Below, in pieces: positions 16,732 to 25,094 of a DNA stretch of 35,025 nt. Below the pieces are notes generated by a model. That model saw nothing but the letters and a program-made list of their open reading frames with translations, did not search any database and was not told the DNA's origin. Location of the stretch: NCBI GenBank assembly GCA_017476005.1, contig JAFVEM010000033.1, positions 1-35,025 of the forward strand, in the 5' to 3' direction. Position 1 is the first letter of the stretch. Every line of letters starts with the position of its first letter. Made by a program: the position numbers and the translations under genes. This DNA comes from Selenomonadaceae bacterium (GTDB lineage: Bacteria; Bacillota; Negativicutes; Selenomonadales; Selenomonadaceae).

Positions 16732-16766
16732 ATTATCACTACCTTTTTGTATATATACTACAATTT

Positions 16767-17252
16767 TTACCTTGTCTTACCCGCCAAAGCCTCCGCCACG
16801 CAAGGGGGTACCAGCCCACTCGCATCGGCGCCGAAAGCCACCAACTCCCGAATGGCCGAAGAACTGATGTGGCCGTACCGGGGATTTGTCAGTAAAAATA
16901 CCGTCTCCACCTGATTTCCCAGCTGGTGATTCAGCCGCTCGGCCGGGGTTTCATATTCCAAATCAGCTACCGAACGCAAGCCGCGCACGATAAAATGAAT
17001 GTCCTCTTGCCGCAGGAAATCCGCCAGTAGGCCGGAAAAGGCGGTCACTTTGAGGCCGTCAATATGCCGCGTCGCCTCTCTTAACAGTCGCACCCGTTCC
17101 TCCACGGAGAAAAAACCTTCTTTTTGCCGGTTGTGAAAGACGCAGACAGTCAGTTCGTCGAAGAGACGCGCCGCGCGCTCGAAAATATCCACATGACCGC
17201 AGGTCACCGGGTCAAAACTGCCGGAGCAGACGCCTCGCCTTATGCTATTCAT
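16767..17252 (-). CDS. coaD: Phosphopantetheine adenylyltransferase
   Basis: CoaD transfers AMP from ATP to 4'-phosphopantetheine, the penultimate step of coenzyme A synthesis. The nucleotidyltransferase motif GSFDPVTCGHVDIFERA has the T/HxGH-type ATP site, and the C-terminal GHISSSAIREL is the ISSTxxR-type signature. At 161 residues it is normal length. The ATG has GGAGGG six bases upstream, inside the end of rsmD, which it overlaps by 8 bases. Confidence 0.97.
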   Translation of the reverse strand: MNSIRRGVCSGSFDPVTCGHVDIFERAARLFDELTVCVFHNRQKEGFFSVEERVRLLREATRHIDGLKVTAFSGLLADFLRQEDIHFIVRGLRSVADLEYETPAERLNHQLGNQVETVFLLTNPRYGHISSSAIRELVAFGADASGLVPPCVAEALAGKTR

Positions 17253-17817
17253 CAGCTACCCTCCGCCAGAAACTGAGTTCCGTGACAGCGCCGTAACGCC
17301 GTCTATCTACGCAAATAAAATTTTTTAACTCCGGTAAATTAAGGCCGACCGCCTCGTGTTCCAGTATCAACAGTCCCGTCGGCGCCAGCAGCTTTGCCGC
17401 ATTCTCAAAAAAGTTTAACACTCGCAACGCCAAATCCATGTGGTAGGGTGGGTCGGCAAAAACCAAATCGAACTGTCGCTCAGTCGCCGTAAGTTTTGCC
17501 AGTACCTTAAAAACATCTTGGGGGATAATTTCCGTTCGCGCCGCTAGGTGGGTACGCTCGGCATTGGCGGCAATGGTCTTGGCCGTGGCTCTGTCCGCAA
17601 AAAGCGCGGTAGCCGCGCCGCGCGAAAGAGCTTCGAGGCCGAGACTGCCCGTGCCGGCAAAAATATCCAAAACCCTAGCCGTCGCCACTTTTCCTCCCAA
17701 AATGTTAAAGAGGGATTCTTTCACTCGGTCGGCGGTTGGGCGAGTGGCCAGCCCACGCGGCGCCAAAAGTTTCGTGCCGCGAGCCGCGCCGGCAATTATT
17801 CGCACGCCAAAGCACAT
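17245..17817 (-). CDS. rsmD: 16S rRNA (guanine-966-N2)-methyltransferase RsmD
   Basis: RsmD methylates G966 of 16S rRNA using S-adenosylmethionine. It has the SAM-binding loop DIFAGTGSLGLEALSRGA and the catalytic DPPY tetrad in FADPPYHMD. The N-terminal RIIAGAARG with RPTADRVKESLFNIL is typical. I start at the ATG at 17817 (190 aa). A GTG at 17850 abuts the -10 box and so is excluded; a GTG at 17805 is an alternative. It is the first gene of the rsmD-coaD unit. Confidence 0.94.
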   Translation of the reverse strand: MCFGVRIIAGAARGTKLLAPRGLATRPTADRVKESLFNILGGKVATARVLDIFAGTGSLGLEALSRGAATALFADRATAKTIAANAERTHLAARTEIIPQDVFKVLAKLTATERQFDLVFADPPYHMDLALRVLNFFENAAKLLAPTGLLILEHEAVGLNLPELKNFICVDRRRYGAVTELSFWRRVADE

Positions 17818-17850
17818 CCTATCTCTGCTACCCCAAAACAAGCTCCCCAC

Positions 17851-17879
17851 AGTATAGCATATCCTTCAATTTTTTTAAA
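17851..17879 (-). promoter_or_regulatory. Promoter of rsmD operon
   Basis: On the minus strand TTTAAA (17879-17874), a 17-base spacer and TATACT (17856-17851) preceded by TGC form an extended -10 promoter. It fixes the rsmD start downstream of 17850. Confidence 0.65.
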
Positions 17880-17911
17880 CTGCGCCCAGCAAGAAAAGCT
17901 AAACAAATTTT

Positions 17912-17940
17912 TTGGCGAAGACGCTGTTTTGTGTTATACT
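17912..17940 (+). promoter_or_regulatory. Promoter of the receiver-like gene
   Basis: TTGGCG, a 17-base spacer and TATACT lie about 90 bases before the start at 18030. The promoter is divergent from that of rsmD. Confidence 0.7.
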
Positions 17941-18029
17941 TATAAAGGTATTTGTCCCTCGGCAGGGAAATTACACTATAAGAAAAAAGGTGTGCGAACT
18001 TATATATAGCGGCAAAGGGAGGCAGACAA

Positions 18030-18455
18030 ATGGCTGTAATTGCGATTATGAGTAACTCCGACGAGGAGCGCATTAAGGTCAAGGAAGTCGTGCTGGCTTA
18101 TACCAAGCAGAGTGACTTAAAATTTGTGGAGTATAATGTAGGTGGGCGACATAAGGCCGACCTTATGGGTGAGGTCAATGGGGACGTTATCGCCAAAGCC
18201 ATCGATTTACTTATCGCCAGCGATTGGCTGGAGACGGGCTGGGATGAATTTTCTTCGGCGGAGCTTATCGCCTTCTGCCACCGCGCCACCCCGGGCTTTC
18301 CCTTTATTATCATTACCGGCGCCCAGATAAGCGAAGATGATATTGAGAACATCTTAACCACCCACATTTACCCGGCGCAGTATTTCCTCGTCAAGGATCA
18401 TGAGCTGGCCAAAACCATGGTGGAGGAAATCGATCGCCTGTGTCAAAAAGACTAA
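18030..18455 (+). CDS. Uncharacterised protein with a degenerate receiver-like fold
   Basis: I do not recognise this 141-residue protein as a named family. Its layout resembles a CheY-type receiver domain: an N-terminal AVIAIMSNSDEERIKVKE strand and helix, a middle DLLIASDW strand where the phospho-acceptor would be, FPFIIITGA with the usual Thr position, and a late YFLVKD with the conserved Lys. The acidic pocket after the first strand is not the normal DD pair, so phosphorylation may be lost. It has its own promoter, a GGGAGG site eight bases upstream, and a terminator shared with rpe. It stands alone between two minus-strand operons. The receiver link is my inference from the pattern. Confidence 0.75.
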   Translation: MAVIAIMSNSDEERIKVKEVVLAYTKQSDLKFVEYNVGGRHKADLMGEVNGDVIAKAIDLLIASDWLETGWDEFSSAELIAFCHRATPGFPFIIITGAQISEDDIENILTTHIYPAQYFLVKDHELAKTMVEEIDRLCQKD

Positions 18456-18462
18456 AATCGTG

Positions 18463-18510
18463 AAAAAAAGCCCATGTGCGAGCAGGTTGCTCCCACACGG
18501 GCTTTTTTTT
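18463..18510. terminator. Bidirectional terminator between convergent genes
   Basis: An A-run, a GCCC/GGGC-based stem with CATGTG/CACACG arms and an inner GAGCA/TGCTC stem, then eight Ts. Both strands carry a T-tract after the stem, so it can end the plus-strand 18030 gene and the minus-strand rpe operon. Confidence 0.85.
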
Positions 18511-18515
18511 ACTCT

Positions 18516-19163
18516 TTAGCCGTTGCGAATTTGCTCCATGGCTGCGGCCATATCCGGCGCTTCGTAAATGGCGGAACCGGCCACCAAAATGTTCGCGCCG
18601 GCCTCGCGTACCGTACCAGCGGTTTCGCCGTTTATGCCGCCATCTACCTCTATATCGAGGTTAAGGCCGTTGTCCTCCGCTGTGTGCCGCAAAATAGCTA
18701 TTTTTTCCGGCATGGTGGCGATGAATTTTTGCCCCCCGAAGCCGGGATTCACCGTCATTATCAAGGCCATGTCAATATCCGTCAAGAGTTCGTCCAGCAT
18801 GGTAAGCGGGGTGCCGGGATTTAAGGCGACCCCTACTTTGCACCCGGCCTCCCTGATGGTTTGTACTAAGCGATGGGCGTGGCGCGTGGCTTCGATGTGA
18901 AAGGTGATGATGTCGGCGCCGGCTTCGGCAAAGGCCGCTACCTGCGTTTCCGGATGCTCCGTCATGAGATGCACATCGAAAACAGCCTCCGTCACCGGCC
19001 GCAATTTTTTCACCACCGGCGAACCTACGGTGATATTCGGCACAAAGCTGCCGTCCATCACGTCAATATGAATGTACTCGGCGCCCAAAGCCGTGACTTT
19101 TTTTATCTCGGCGGCCAGATTGCCGAAATCGGCGGACAGTATGGAGGGGGCTAGTTTTATCAT
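18516..19163 (-). CDS. rpe: Ribulose-phosphate 3-epimerase
   Basis: Rpe interconverts ribulose-5-phosphate and xylulose-5-phosphate in the pentose phosphate pathway. The TIM-barrel signatures are clear: LAPSILSADFGNL, HIDVMDGSFVPNIT, DVHLMTEHPE, VNPGFGGQKF and EVDGGINGET. I start at the ATG at 19163 (215 aa, the standard length), which has AAGGAAGG upstream; the longer frame overlaps the end of prkC. It is last in the fhaA-to-rpe operon, a common position after prkC in Bacillota. Confidence 0.97.
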   Translation of the reverse strand: MIKLAPSILSADFGNLAAEIKKVTALGAEYIHIDVMDGSFVPNITVGSPVVKKLRPVTEAVFDVHLMTEHPETQVAAFAEAGADIITFHIEATRHAHRLVQTIREAGCKVGVALNPGTPLTMLDELLTDIDMALIMTVNPGFGGQKFIATMPEKIAILRHTAEDNGLNLDIEVDGGINGETAGTVREAGANILVAGSAIYEAPDMAAAMEQIRNG

Positions 19164-19194
19164 TGGCTTAACCTTCCTTTCGTTATAGTTTATA

Positions 19195-20973
19195 TCAGCG
19201 ACTTCTGCCGGTGGCGCCGGTGCGAGAAGGAACATTTGTTTCGGCACTGTTTTCGCTTTCGCTGGCGGCATTGGACTCATTGGTTGTTTTGTCCTCGACC
19301 GCTACCCGACTACTGCTCTTTTCCGGTTCCGCCACCGTTAAATCAACGCTGGTTCCTTCGTCGGTATCGGAGCCGCCAACGGGGGATTGACTGACCACGG
19401 TGCCTTCCGCTTGAGCGCTGGGGGTTTTGGAAACGGTTCCCACCCTTAGCCCGTGAGATTTTAAACTGCTTTCGGCGGCGGACAGCGTTCCTCCTACAAT
19501 GTTGGGTACCGTGGTGCGTTTGGTTTTTTCGCCCTTGGACACGGTAATGTCAACGCTCTGCCCCTTGGTAATCTTGGAGCCGGCGCGTACGTCCTGACCA
19601 ATGACCGTTCCCGGTTCTTCGGAGGAATATTTTTCATAGACTCCGTCACCCAGTTTCAGTCCCATTTTCTTGAGTTTATTTTCCGCATCGGCGCGAGTCA
19701 GGCCGGTTAAATCCGGCATTTCGAGATCTTCGCCGCCCTTGCTCACATAAATAGTCACCAGCCGTTGTTCTTTGACGGTGGCCTCGGCCTCCGGGGATTG
19801 AGACACCACTTGCCCCGCCGGTACCTCAGCATCGTAGGTTTCGGCCACATTAACGCGTAGATGGGCGTCCTCCAAAATCTGTCGCGCCAAGGTCATTTGC
19901 TTGCCCACCACATCCGGCACCGTAGCCTCTTGATTGCTCCAAAATTTCCCGAAGGAGAGAAAGGCTCCCACCCCAAAACCTAAAAAGAGTACCAGCACCA
20001 GTCCCAAAATAAACAGTTTGGAACCCAGTACCGACTTTTCCTCCTTTTCGCTCGTGTCCACATACCCCGGTTGGCGTTGGTAGGTGGCCAGCTCCCCCTC
20101 CGTCACCCGAGGCATGAGCTGAGTAGCGAAAGGGTCTTGGGCGGAGGAGGCGCCGCCCCCCATCATTCTTTCCGCCTGTTGTAAATCCTGTACCAATTCC
20201 GCGCTGTCAGGACGCATGGCCGGGTCTTTACTCATGGCCTTCATGACAATGGCCTCCACCACCGGCGGCACTTCGGGACGATAGGTTCTGAGGGGAGTAG
20301 GATTTTCCTGCAAATGTTTCATGGCGATACTGACAGGGGTTTCGCCGTTAAAAGGCAGGGCGCCGGCGAGCATTTCATACATAACCACCCCGAGGGAATA
20401 CACATCAGACTTAGGGGTGATGAAACTTCCTTTGGCCTGCTCAGGGGAAAAATAATGCACCGAGCCTACCACGTTGCCGCTGTAGGTCATGGTGGATTCC
20501 GTCACGGCGCGAGCGATGCCAAAATCCGCCACCTTGGCCTGACCGTCGGGCATGATGAGGATGTTGTGGGGTTTTATATCGCAATGCACCAGATTATTGG
20601 CGTGGGCGTGAGCGAGGGCTTGGGCGATTTCTCGCGCAATGCGTAAGGCCTCCGCTATGGGAAGTTTGCCGTTTTGTTGAATGAGGTCTTTCAAAGTGGC
20701 GCCGGGGACATATTCCATGACGATATAATGCTCGTCGCCGCTCACGCCCACGTCGTAAATGTTGACGATATTGGCGTGGGATAATCTGGCCGCCGCTTGC
20801 GCCTCTTGATGAAACTTACCGATAAATTCGGCGTCGTTTCGGTATTGGGGATGGAGAACCTTAATGGCCACCGTTCTGTCCAGTAATTTATCTTTGCCGC
20901 GATATACATCGGCCATGCCGCCGCTACCGATCAGCTCTTCCGTTTCGTATCGCTGATCCAATATCTGCACCAT
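19195..20973 (-). CDS. prkC: PASTA-domain Ser/Thr protein kinase (PrkC/Stk1 type)
   Basis: This membrane kinase senses peptidoglycan fragments or lipid II through external PASTA domains and phosphorylates cell-wall and growth proteins. The cytoplasmic kinase domain (about 1-270) has the glycine loop GSGGMADVY, catalytic Lys38 (VAIKVL), HCDIKPHN in the catalytic loop, ADFGIA, and SPEQAKG. A linker and one membrane segment (about 312-337) lead to three PASTA repeats (about 345-555), then a low-complexity Ser/Asn/Glu tail of some 40 residues. AAGGAGG precedes the ATG. No prpC phosphatase gene is adjacent, although this is the usual partner. Confidence 0.95.
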   Translation of the reverse strand: MVQILDQRYETEELIGSGGMADVYRGKDKLLDRTVAIKVLHPQYRNDAEFIGKFHQEAQAAARLSHANIVNIYDVGVSGDEHYIVMEYVPGATLKDLIQQNGKLPIAEALRIAREIAQALAHAHANNLVHCDIKPHNILIMPDGQAKVADFGIARAVTESTMTYSGNVVGSVHYFSPEQAKGSFITPKSDVYSLGVVMYEMLAGALPFNGETPVSIAMKHLQENPTPLRTYRPEVPPVVEAIVMKAMSKDPAMRPDSAELVQDLQQAERMMGGGASSAQDPFATQLMPRVTEGELATYQRQPGYVDTSEKEEKSVLGSKLFILGLVLVLFLGFGVGAFLSFGKFWSNQEATVPDVVGKQMTLARQILEDAHLRVNVAETYDAEVPAGQVVSQSPEAEATVKEQRLVTIYVSKGGEDLEMPDLTGLTRADAENKLKKMGLKLGDGVYEKYSSEEPGTVIGQDVRAGSKITKGQSVDITVSKGEKTKRTTVPNIVGGTLSAAESSLKSHGLRVGTVSKTPSAQAEGTVVSQSPVGGSDTDEGTSVDLTVAEPEKSSSRVAVEDKTTNESNAASESENSAETNVPSRTGATGRSR

Positions 20974-20985
20974 GTGCTTGCCTCC

Positions 20986-22365
20986 TTACCTTGCCAAACT
21001 TTGTATAATTTGCCGCGCAATGGGGGCGGCTACCGCGCCGCCGCTACCGCCGTTCTCCACGATTATAGCTAGGGCGATGCGCCGACTATCCAGTTCGGCG
21101 CTGCCGATAAACCAAGCGTGATCCTCGCCGCTACCGTTTTCCGCCGTGCCGGTCTTGCCCGTCACTCTTACGCCTTTAACGTAGGCCTCGCCGCCGGTGC
21201 CGCTTGTCACCACGTCCTCCAGCCAGTCGTTAATGGTCGCGGCACGTTTTGCCTCCGTGGCTTCGTACCAAACCTCGGGTTTCGTTTCCCGTAGAATCAT
21301 GCCGCCGGCGGAGGTTATTTTATCGATGAGATAAGGTCGCATGACTGCGCCGCCATTGGTGAAAGCCGCCATGAGGAGCGCCATTCTCAGCGGCGTAACT
21401 AGGAGGGTACTTTGTCCGATGCCAATCTGCGCCAGCTCCCCCTGACTTAGGTCGCCGAAATCCGGCAACCGAGAGGGAGTTTCGACCAGCTCATTAGCCA
21501 ATTTTTCCTCGAAGCCAAAACGCTTGAAGGTAGTCGCCAGACCCTTGGCCTCCAACCGCATGGCTAGGGTGCCAAAGGCGACGTTGCAGGATTTGGCCAG
21601 CGCCTCCCCCAGTTTTACACTGCCGTGGACAGCCCCGTGGCTTTCTCGAATGGTCTGACCGCCGCCCACATTCAGTTCGCCGTCGCAGTGAAAAACCTCG
21701 TGAAAATCCGTTAGCTCTTCGGTTAAAGCTCCGTCGGCAATTAAAGGTTTGATGGTGGAACCGGGGGGATAAAGTCCTTGCAAGGCGCGATTCAGTAAAG
21801 GCGCGTCCTCGTCCGTCACCAAAGCACTCCACCGCTCTTCGGCGGAGGAAGGATTATAAGCCGGGGAACTGACTAGAGCCAATACGGCGCCGGTAGTCGC
21901 ATCCAGCACCACCGCCGCTCCTTTGGCTCCATCCAAACCGCGATAAGCCGCCGTCTGCGCTTCGCTGTCAATGGTCAGCCAAAGGTCGCTCCCCCCCTCG
22001 GGGCGTAAAATTTGGGCGATGGGGCCAAGCCTTTCTAAATCATTGGTAAGTCCCGTCAGCTCCCCATTGGCATAGGCCTCTAGCCCGGCGCTGCCGATAT
22101 TTTCTCCCAAGTAGCCGGTGACGGGAGAGGCCGCCTCGCCTAAAGGATACAAACGACCCAAGTCCGTGGTTTCGGCTAAAACTTCGCCGTCGGCAGCCAG
22201 TATTCTGCCGCGCTGGATATTAAGTTCCTCTTGGACGTTGCGTCGATTAAGAGGGTGATGCGCCAAAAAATCCGCCCGGACAAATTGCAAATAACCGATA
22301 TAGAGCATTAACGCCCCTAAACAAATCAGCAAAAAACAAGCGACTTTCCTTGCGTTTTGTTTCAT
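20986..22365 (-). CDS. pbpA: Class B penicillin-binding protein (PbpA/FtsI-like transpeptidase)
   Basis: This 459-residue transpeptidase crosslinks peptidoglycan and works with a SEDS glycosyltransferase. It has a single N-terminal membrane segment (about 8-26) and a short linker domain. The penicillin-binding core has SxxK in PGSTIKPL (near residue 202), SxN in KSCNVAF (near 257), and KTG in VTGKTGTAENG (near 400). Its compact size and position before the kinase match PbpA of the actinobacterial rodA-pbpA-pknA-pknB cluster. It overlaps the ftsW/rodA stop by 4 bases. Confidence 0.93.
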   Translation of the reverse strand: MKQNARKVACFLLICLGALMLYIGYLQFVRADFLAHHPLNRRNVQEELNIQRGRILAADGEVLAETTDLGRLYPLGEAASPVTGYLGENIGSAGLEAYANGELTGLTNDLERLGPIAQILRPEGGSDLWLTIDSEAQTAAYRGLDGAKGAAVVLDATTGAVLALVSSPAYNPSSAEERWSALVTDEDAPLLNRALQGLYPPGSTIKPLIADGALTEELTDFHEVFHCDGELNVGGGQTIRESHGAVHGSVKLGEALAKSCNVAFGTLAMRLEAKGLATTFKRFGFEEKLANELVETPSRLPDFGDLSQGELAQIGIGQSTLLVTPLRMALLMAAFTNGGAVMRPYLIDKITSAGGMILRETKPEVWYEATEAKRAATINDWLEDVVTSGTGGEAYVKGVRVTGKTGTAENGSGEDHAWFIGSAELDSRRIALAIIVENGGSGGAVAAPIARQIIQSLAR

Positions 22366-23636
22366 GCGGTCTCGCCCCCGTTTTTGCGGCGAGACAAGGC
22401 CGCCAAAATGCCCAGCAAAATAAAGCCGGACACCATGGAACTGCCGCCGTAACTCACAAAGGGCAAAGTAATGCCCGTCAAAGGCAGGAATTTCGTCACC
22501 CCGGCTACGATAATAAAGGTCTGCAAGAAAAAGGCGATTCCCACGCCCAGCCCCAGCAGTATTTTATCTTCCCCCCGACAGGCCAAGGCGATTTTCACCG
22601 CCCGAAAAAAGAAGAGAGCATAGACGAGGAGCAGGAGCCACGAACCAATAAGCCCCAGTTCCTCCGCGATGGCGCTGAAAATAAAATCCGTGTGTACCTC
22701 GGGAATAAACCGGGGGGAGCCTTGGCCGAAACCCACCCCCCAAACGCCGCCGGAACCGAAGGCGAACAGGGATTGCACCACTTGATAGGCCATGCCGGTG
22801 GGATCTGCCCAAGGGTCAAGCCAAATGGCAAGGCGCACCCGGACATGATTAAAAAGATTATAGCTTAAAATACCGGACATGGCGAAGAAACCAAAGGCCA
22901 TGGCGACGTAAGACATCATGCCCGTAGCGATGTAGGTCATCAGGACGGCAATACCGAAAAACAGCAAAGCCGATCCCAAATCCCGTTGCACCACGAACAT
23001 AACGAGAGCCATGCCCCAGATGGAAAGGAGAGGCGCCAAAAAGCGCGGCGGAGGCAAGCGCCAAAACAGCAGTTTATACCGGGGCAGTTTCAATACCGAA
23101 GCGTGGTCGCTGAGAAACCCGGCGAGGAAAAACACCAAAAGTATTTTGCCAAATTCCGACGGTTGCACTTGGAAAGAGCCAAAGACCAGCCAGTTTAGGC
23201 TACCGCCGATTTCCGTGCCGAAAAACAAAGGCAGTCCCAGTACCGTGAGACAGGCAAGACCCAGTATATACTGATAAGAAGTCAATTTTAAAATAACTTG
23301 GTCAAACCGCAGTACCAGCAGAAACATCAGCAAGCCGATGATAGCCCAACGAAGTTGGGGAATAAAGAGATCAGGCGCGAGGCGAGCAATCATGACAAGC
23401 CCCACGCTGAGAAGGAGCAATACGCAGTAGAAGAGCCAAGTATCGGCGCCTATGCGCCTGAGGATGGCCTGAATAAGCCCCACCGCGACGATTAGCGTCA
23501 AGAGATACGGCCAGTAGGCAAAATCAAGCTGACCTGTCGCATAGTCTTTAGCGCTCAGCATCGTCAGGCCGCAGAGTAAAATCCCCAAAGGAGCCAGTAA
23601 AAGAGCGTAATTTTTTTGTCCCATGTATAATATCAT
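22362..23636 (-). CDS. rodA: SEDS peptidoglycan glycosyltransferase FtsW/RodA
   Basis: This 424-residue integral membrane protein has about ten membrane segments and polymerises lipid II into glycan strands. Conserved SEDS features include the FQVQPSEFGKI loop, QRDLGSALLF with the catalytic-site Asp, the GVWGVGFGQGSPRFIPEVHTD segment, and the terminal LPLTGITLPFVSYGGSS. FtsW and RodA cannot be told apart safely by motif alone. Pairing with pbpA next door and the cluster layout favour RodA. The start at 23636 overlaps the fhaB stop by 4 bases; a second Met at 23624 is an alternative. Confidence 0.93.
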   Translation of the reverse strand: MILYMGQKNYALLLAPLGILLCGLTMLSAKDYATGQLDFAYWPYLLTLIVAVGLIQAILRRIGADTWLFYCVLLLLSVGLVMIARLAPDLFIPQLRWAIIGLLMFLLVLRFDQVILKLTSYQYILGLACLTVLGLPLFFGTEIGGSLNWLVFGSFQVQPSEFGKILLVFFLAGFLSDHASVLKLPRYKLLFWRLPPPRFLAPLLSIWGMALVMFVVQRDLGSALLFFGIAVLMTYIATGMMSYVAMAFGFFAMSGILSYNLFNHVRVRLAIWLDPWADPTGMAYQVVQSLFAFGSGGVWGVGFGQGSPRFIPEVHTDFIFSAIAEELGLIGSWLLLLVYALFFFRAVKIALACRGEDKILLGLGVGIAFFLQTFIIVAGVTKFLPLTGITLPFVSYGGSSMVSGFILLGILAALSRRKNGGETA

Positions 23637-24082
23637 CTCGCAAATTTCAGCGCCAAAAGCCCGATGCGAATTTCGTCACCGGGTCGCAGGTAGGCTTTCC
23701 CCACCAGTACGCGACCGTTCACATAGGTATAGTTGGCGCTGCCCAGATCTTCGATAATGTACAGATTATTCCGCATGGTAATTTCCGCATGGTGATGGCT
23801 GGCAAAGGCGTCCGCCACCACAATGTCGTTGTCGGCGCCACGTCCCACCGTGATTTTACGGTCAAAATTAAACCGCCGCCCCACTAGGGATTCGTCCTCG
23901 GCGGCCAGTACCGTCAGAGAAGCTCCACTGGGGGAGACAGTCCCGGCGGCATCCGAACTCTCCACCGTCGCCAAATCGCGCCACATACGCGTCCCCAGCT
24001 GGATAACAAAATACAAAAGCCACAGGAGCATCCCATATTGGGCGACAACACTCACTATCTTGATGACCAAACCCTCAGTCAA
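23633..24082 (-). CDS. fhaB: Membrane-anchored FHA-domain protein (FhaB-like)
   Basis: This 149-residue protein has one N-terminal membrane segment (about 5-27), a short linker, and a C-terminal FHA domain (about 60-149). The phosphothreonine-binding pattern is VGRRFNFD, then VGRGADNDIVV, SHHHAEI, and a late YTYVNG. FHA domains bind phosphothreonine on substrates of PrkC-type kinases. The likely start is a TTG at 24082, with GGAG nine bases upstream, one base after the fhaA stop. It ends in a 4-base overlap with rodA. Its partner kinase is presumably PrkC three genes downstream. Confidence 0.9.
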   Translation of the reverse strand: MTEGLVIKIVSVVAQYGMLLWLLYFVIQLGTRMWRDLATVESSDAAGTVSPSGASLTVLAAEDESLVGRRFNFDRKITVGRGADNDIVVADAFASHHHAEITMRNNLYIIEDLGSANYTYVNGRVLVGKAYLRPGDEIRIGLLALKFAR

Positions 24083-24083
24083 A

Positions 24084-24833
24084 CTAAATCACTCCATAAA
24101 CCAGTATCGAACTACCGATACCGATACGATCCCCCACTTGCAAACAATGCGTAGCCAAACGCCGCCCGTTTATCCAAGTGCCGTTTAAACTACCGGCATC
24201 GGAGAGCAGATGGCGATGCCGCTCATAGGCAATGTAGGCGTGGGTTCTGGAGACGTTGGTATCGGTAATAATAAAATCGCTTTTCTCACGCCGTCCTATA
24301 TACACCGGTTGCTCTCCCAGCACCAAGCTGGCCTCCTTGTCCTCCCCCTCCACCACTTGCAAAGTCGCTAGGCTCCGTTTGGGCGGCTGGGTGGGAGCTG
24401 TATTTAAATTCGGTTTTTGCAGGACTAAGGTATCGGACTTCGCCTCGGTCGCCTCCTCCGGTTCGGGTTTGTCCTCTCCCCCAAAAGCGGCCGTCACCTT
24501 CAGCATCCCCTTGCTAAGGTCGTGGTTCTTTTTTAGTTCTATTTTCAGCTTCCCGTCCATAAAACAGTTTTTCTTGATAACCAACTTCTCGGCTACTTCA
24601 TAGAGTTCGTCTAAAATCCGCTTGGCGCAAAGCCGTTGATAATCCTCCTCGCTCAGGAGAAAAGTATATTCATCGGGCAAAATCTTCTCCCCGTCAATTT
24701 TTCTGGCCTGACGCGTGGCTTCCCGTTCCAGTCCCTTGCAAAGCTCTACGGGTTCTAGGGAACTGGCGAATTTCCGATTAAAAAAACCTTCGATGCGATC
24801 CTCCAAAAAGGATTCTAATTTTGCTATGCCCAC
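24084..24833 (-). CDS. fhaA: FhaA-like protein: DUF3662 plus FHA domain
   Basis: This 249-residue soluble protein has an N-terminal DUF3662 module (about 1-120, starting KLESFLEDRIEGFF and including LEPVELCKGLEREA) and a C-terminal FHA domain (about 160-249). The FHA pattern is IGRREKSDFII, VSRTHAYI and SLNGTWINGR. In Mycobacterium FhaA binds phosphorylated MviN and influences wall synthesis. I start at the GTG at 24833, with GAGGTGG upstream and the promoter immediately before it; the longer frame would start upstream of the promoter. It is the first gene of the six-gene envelope operon. Confidence 0.9.
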   Translation of the reverse strand: MGIAKLESFLEDRIEGFFNRKFASSLEPVELCKGLEREATRQARKIDGEKILPDEYTFLLSEEDYQRLCAKRILDELYEVAEKLVIKKNCFMDGKLKIELKKNHDLSKGMLKVTAAFGGEDKPEPEEATEAKSDTLVLQKPNLNTAPTQPPKRSLATLQVVEGEDKEASLVLGEQPVYIGRREKSDFIITDTNVSRTHAYIAYERHRHLLSDAGSLNGTWINGRRLATHCLQVGDRIGIGSSILVYGVI

Positions 24834-24857
24834 TCGTTCCCACCTCGCACAGGGTGA

Positions 24858-24886
24858 ATTATACATAAAGCGTGGGGATAAAGCAA
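24858..24886 (-). promoter_or_regulatory. Promoter of the fhaA-to-rpe operon
   Basis: On the minus strand TTGCTT (24886-24881), a 17-base spacer and TATAAT (24863-24858) lie 25 bases before the fhaA GTG. The short leader rules out longer fhaA frames. Confidence 0.72.
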
Positions 24887-24929
24887 CAGGGATTTGTCGG
24901 CGAGCGGGTCGCCTAACGAAAAAAGACAA

Positions 24930-24958
24930 TAGACAAATCGCGCCGCCTTTGTTACAAT
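24930..24958 (+). promoter_or_regulatory. Promoter of the glycosyltransferase operon
   Basis: TAGACA, a 17-base spacer and TACAAT lie about 40 bases before the small ORF at 24999, divergent from the fhaA promoter. The gene-free stretch 24834-25227 therefore holds two divergent promoters, a small ORF and a G9 tract. Confidence 0.7.
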
Positions 24959-24998
24959 ACCTACGTTTTTCCCGGCTTTTTATGAAGGAGGTGATAGT

Positions 24999-25094
24999 AT
25001 GAAACGGCTCAGCATAGCGCTGATGGTGTCCATAAATTCTTTGTTGACGCCCCAAAATGTCCACGGGGGGGGGACAGACCTCTCGCATTTATAA
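24999..25094 (+). CDS. Small leader ORF with signal-peptide-like start
   Basis: This 31-codon ORF begins MKRLSIALMVSINSLL and has an unusually strong ribosome binding site, AAGGAGGTGAT, complementary to the 16S rRNA tail, four bases before the ATG. A good promoter precedes it. It ends at a TAA shortly after nine consecutive Gs. Losing one G would bring its frame into the open frame that runs into the GT2 gene; gaining one would give a roughly 50-residue peptide. It may be a real leader peptide, the intact start of a broken secreted protein, or a phase-variable switch. I do not recognise the peptide. Confidence 0.5.
   Translation: MKRLSIALMVSINSLLTPQNVHGGGTDLSHL
25065..25073 (+). repeat. G9 homopolymer tract
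   Basis: Nine consecutive Gs lie inside the small leader ORF. Tracts of this length slip during replication in many bacteria, and the count decides which frame follows. Confidence 0.9.

Noticed and set aside
19164-19280. N-terminal extension of rpe
   Set aside because: It overlaps the end of prkC, whereas the ATG at 19163 gives the standard length and a good ribosome binding site.
24834-25088. N-terminal extension of fhaA
   Set aside because: It lies upstream of the likely promoter and shows no domain; the GTG at 24833 has a ribosome binding site.
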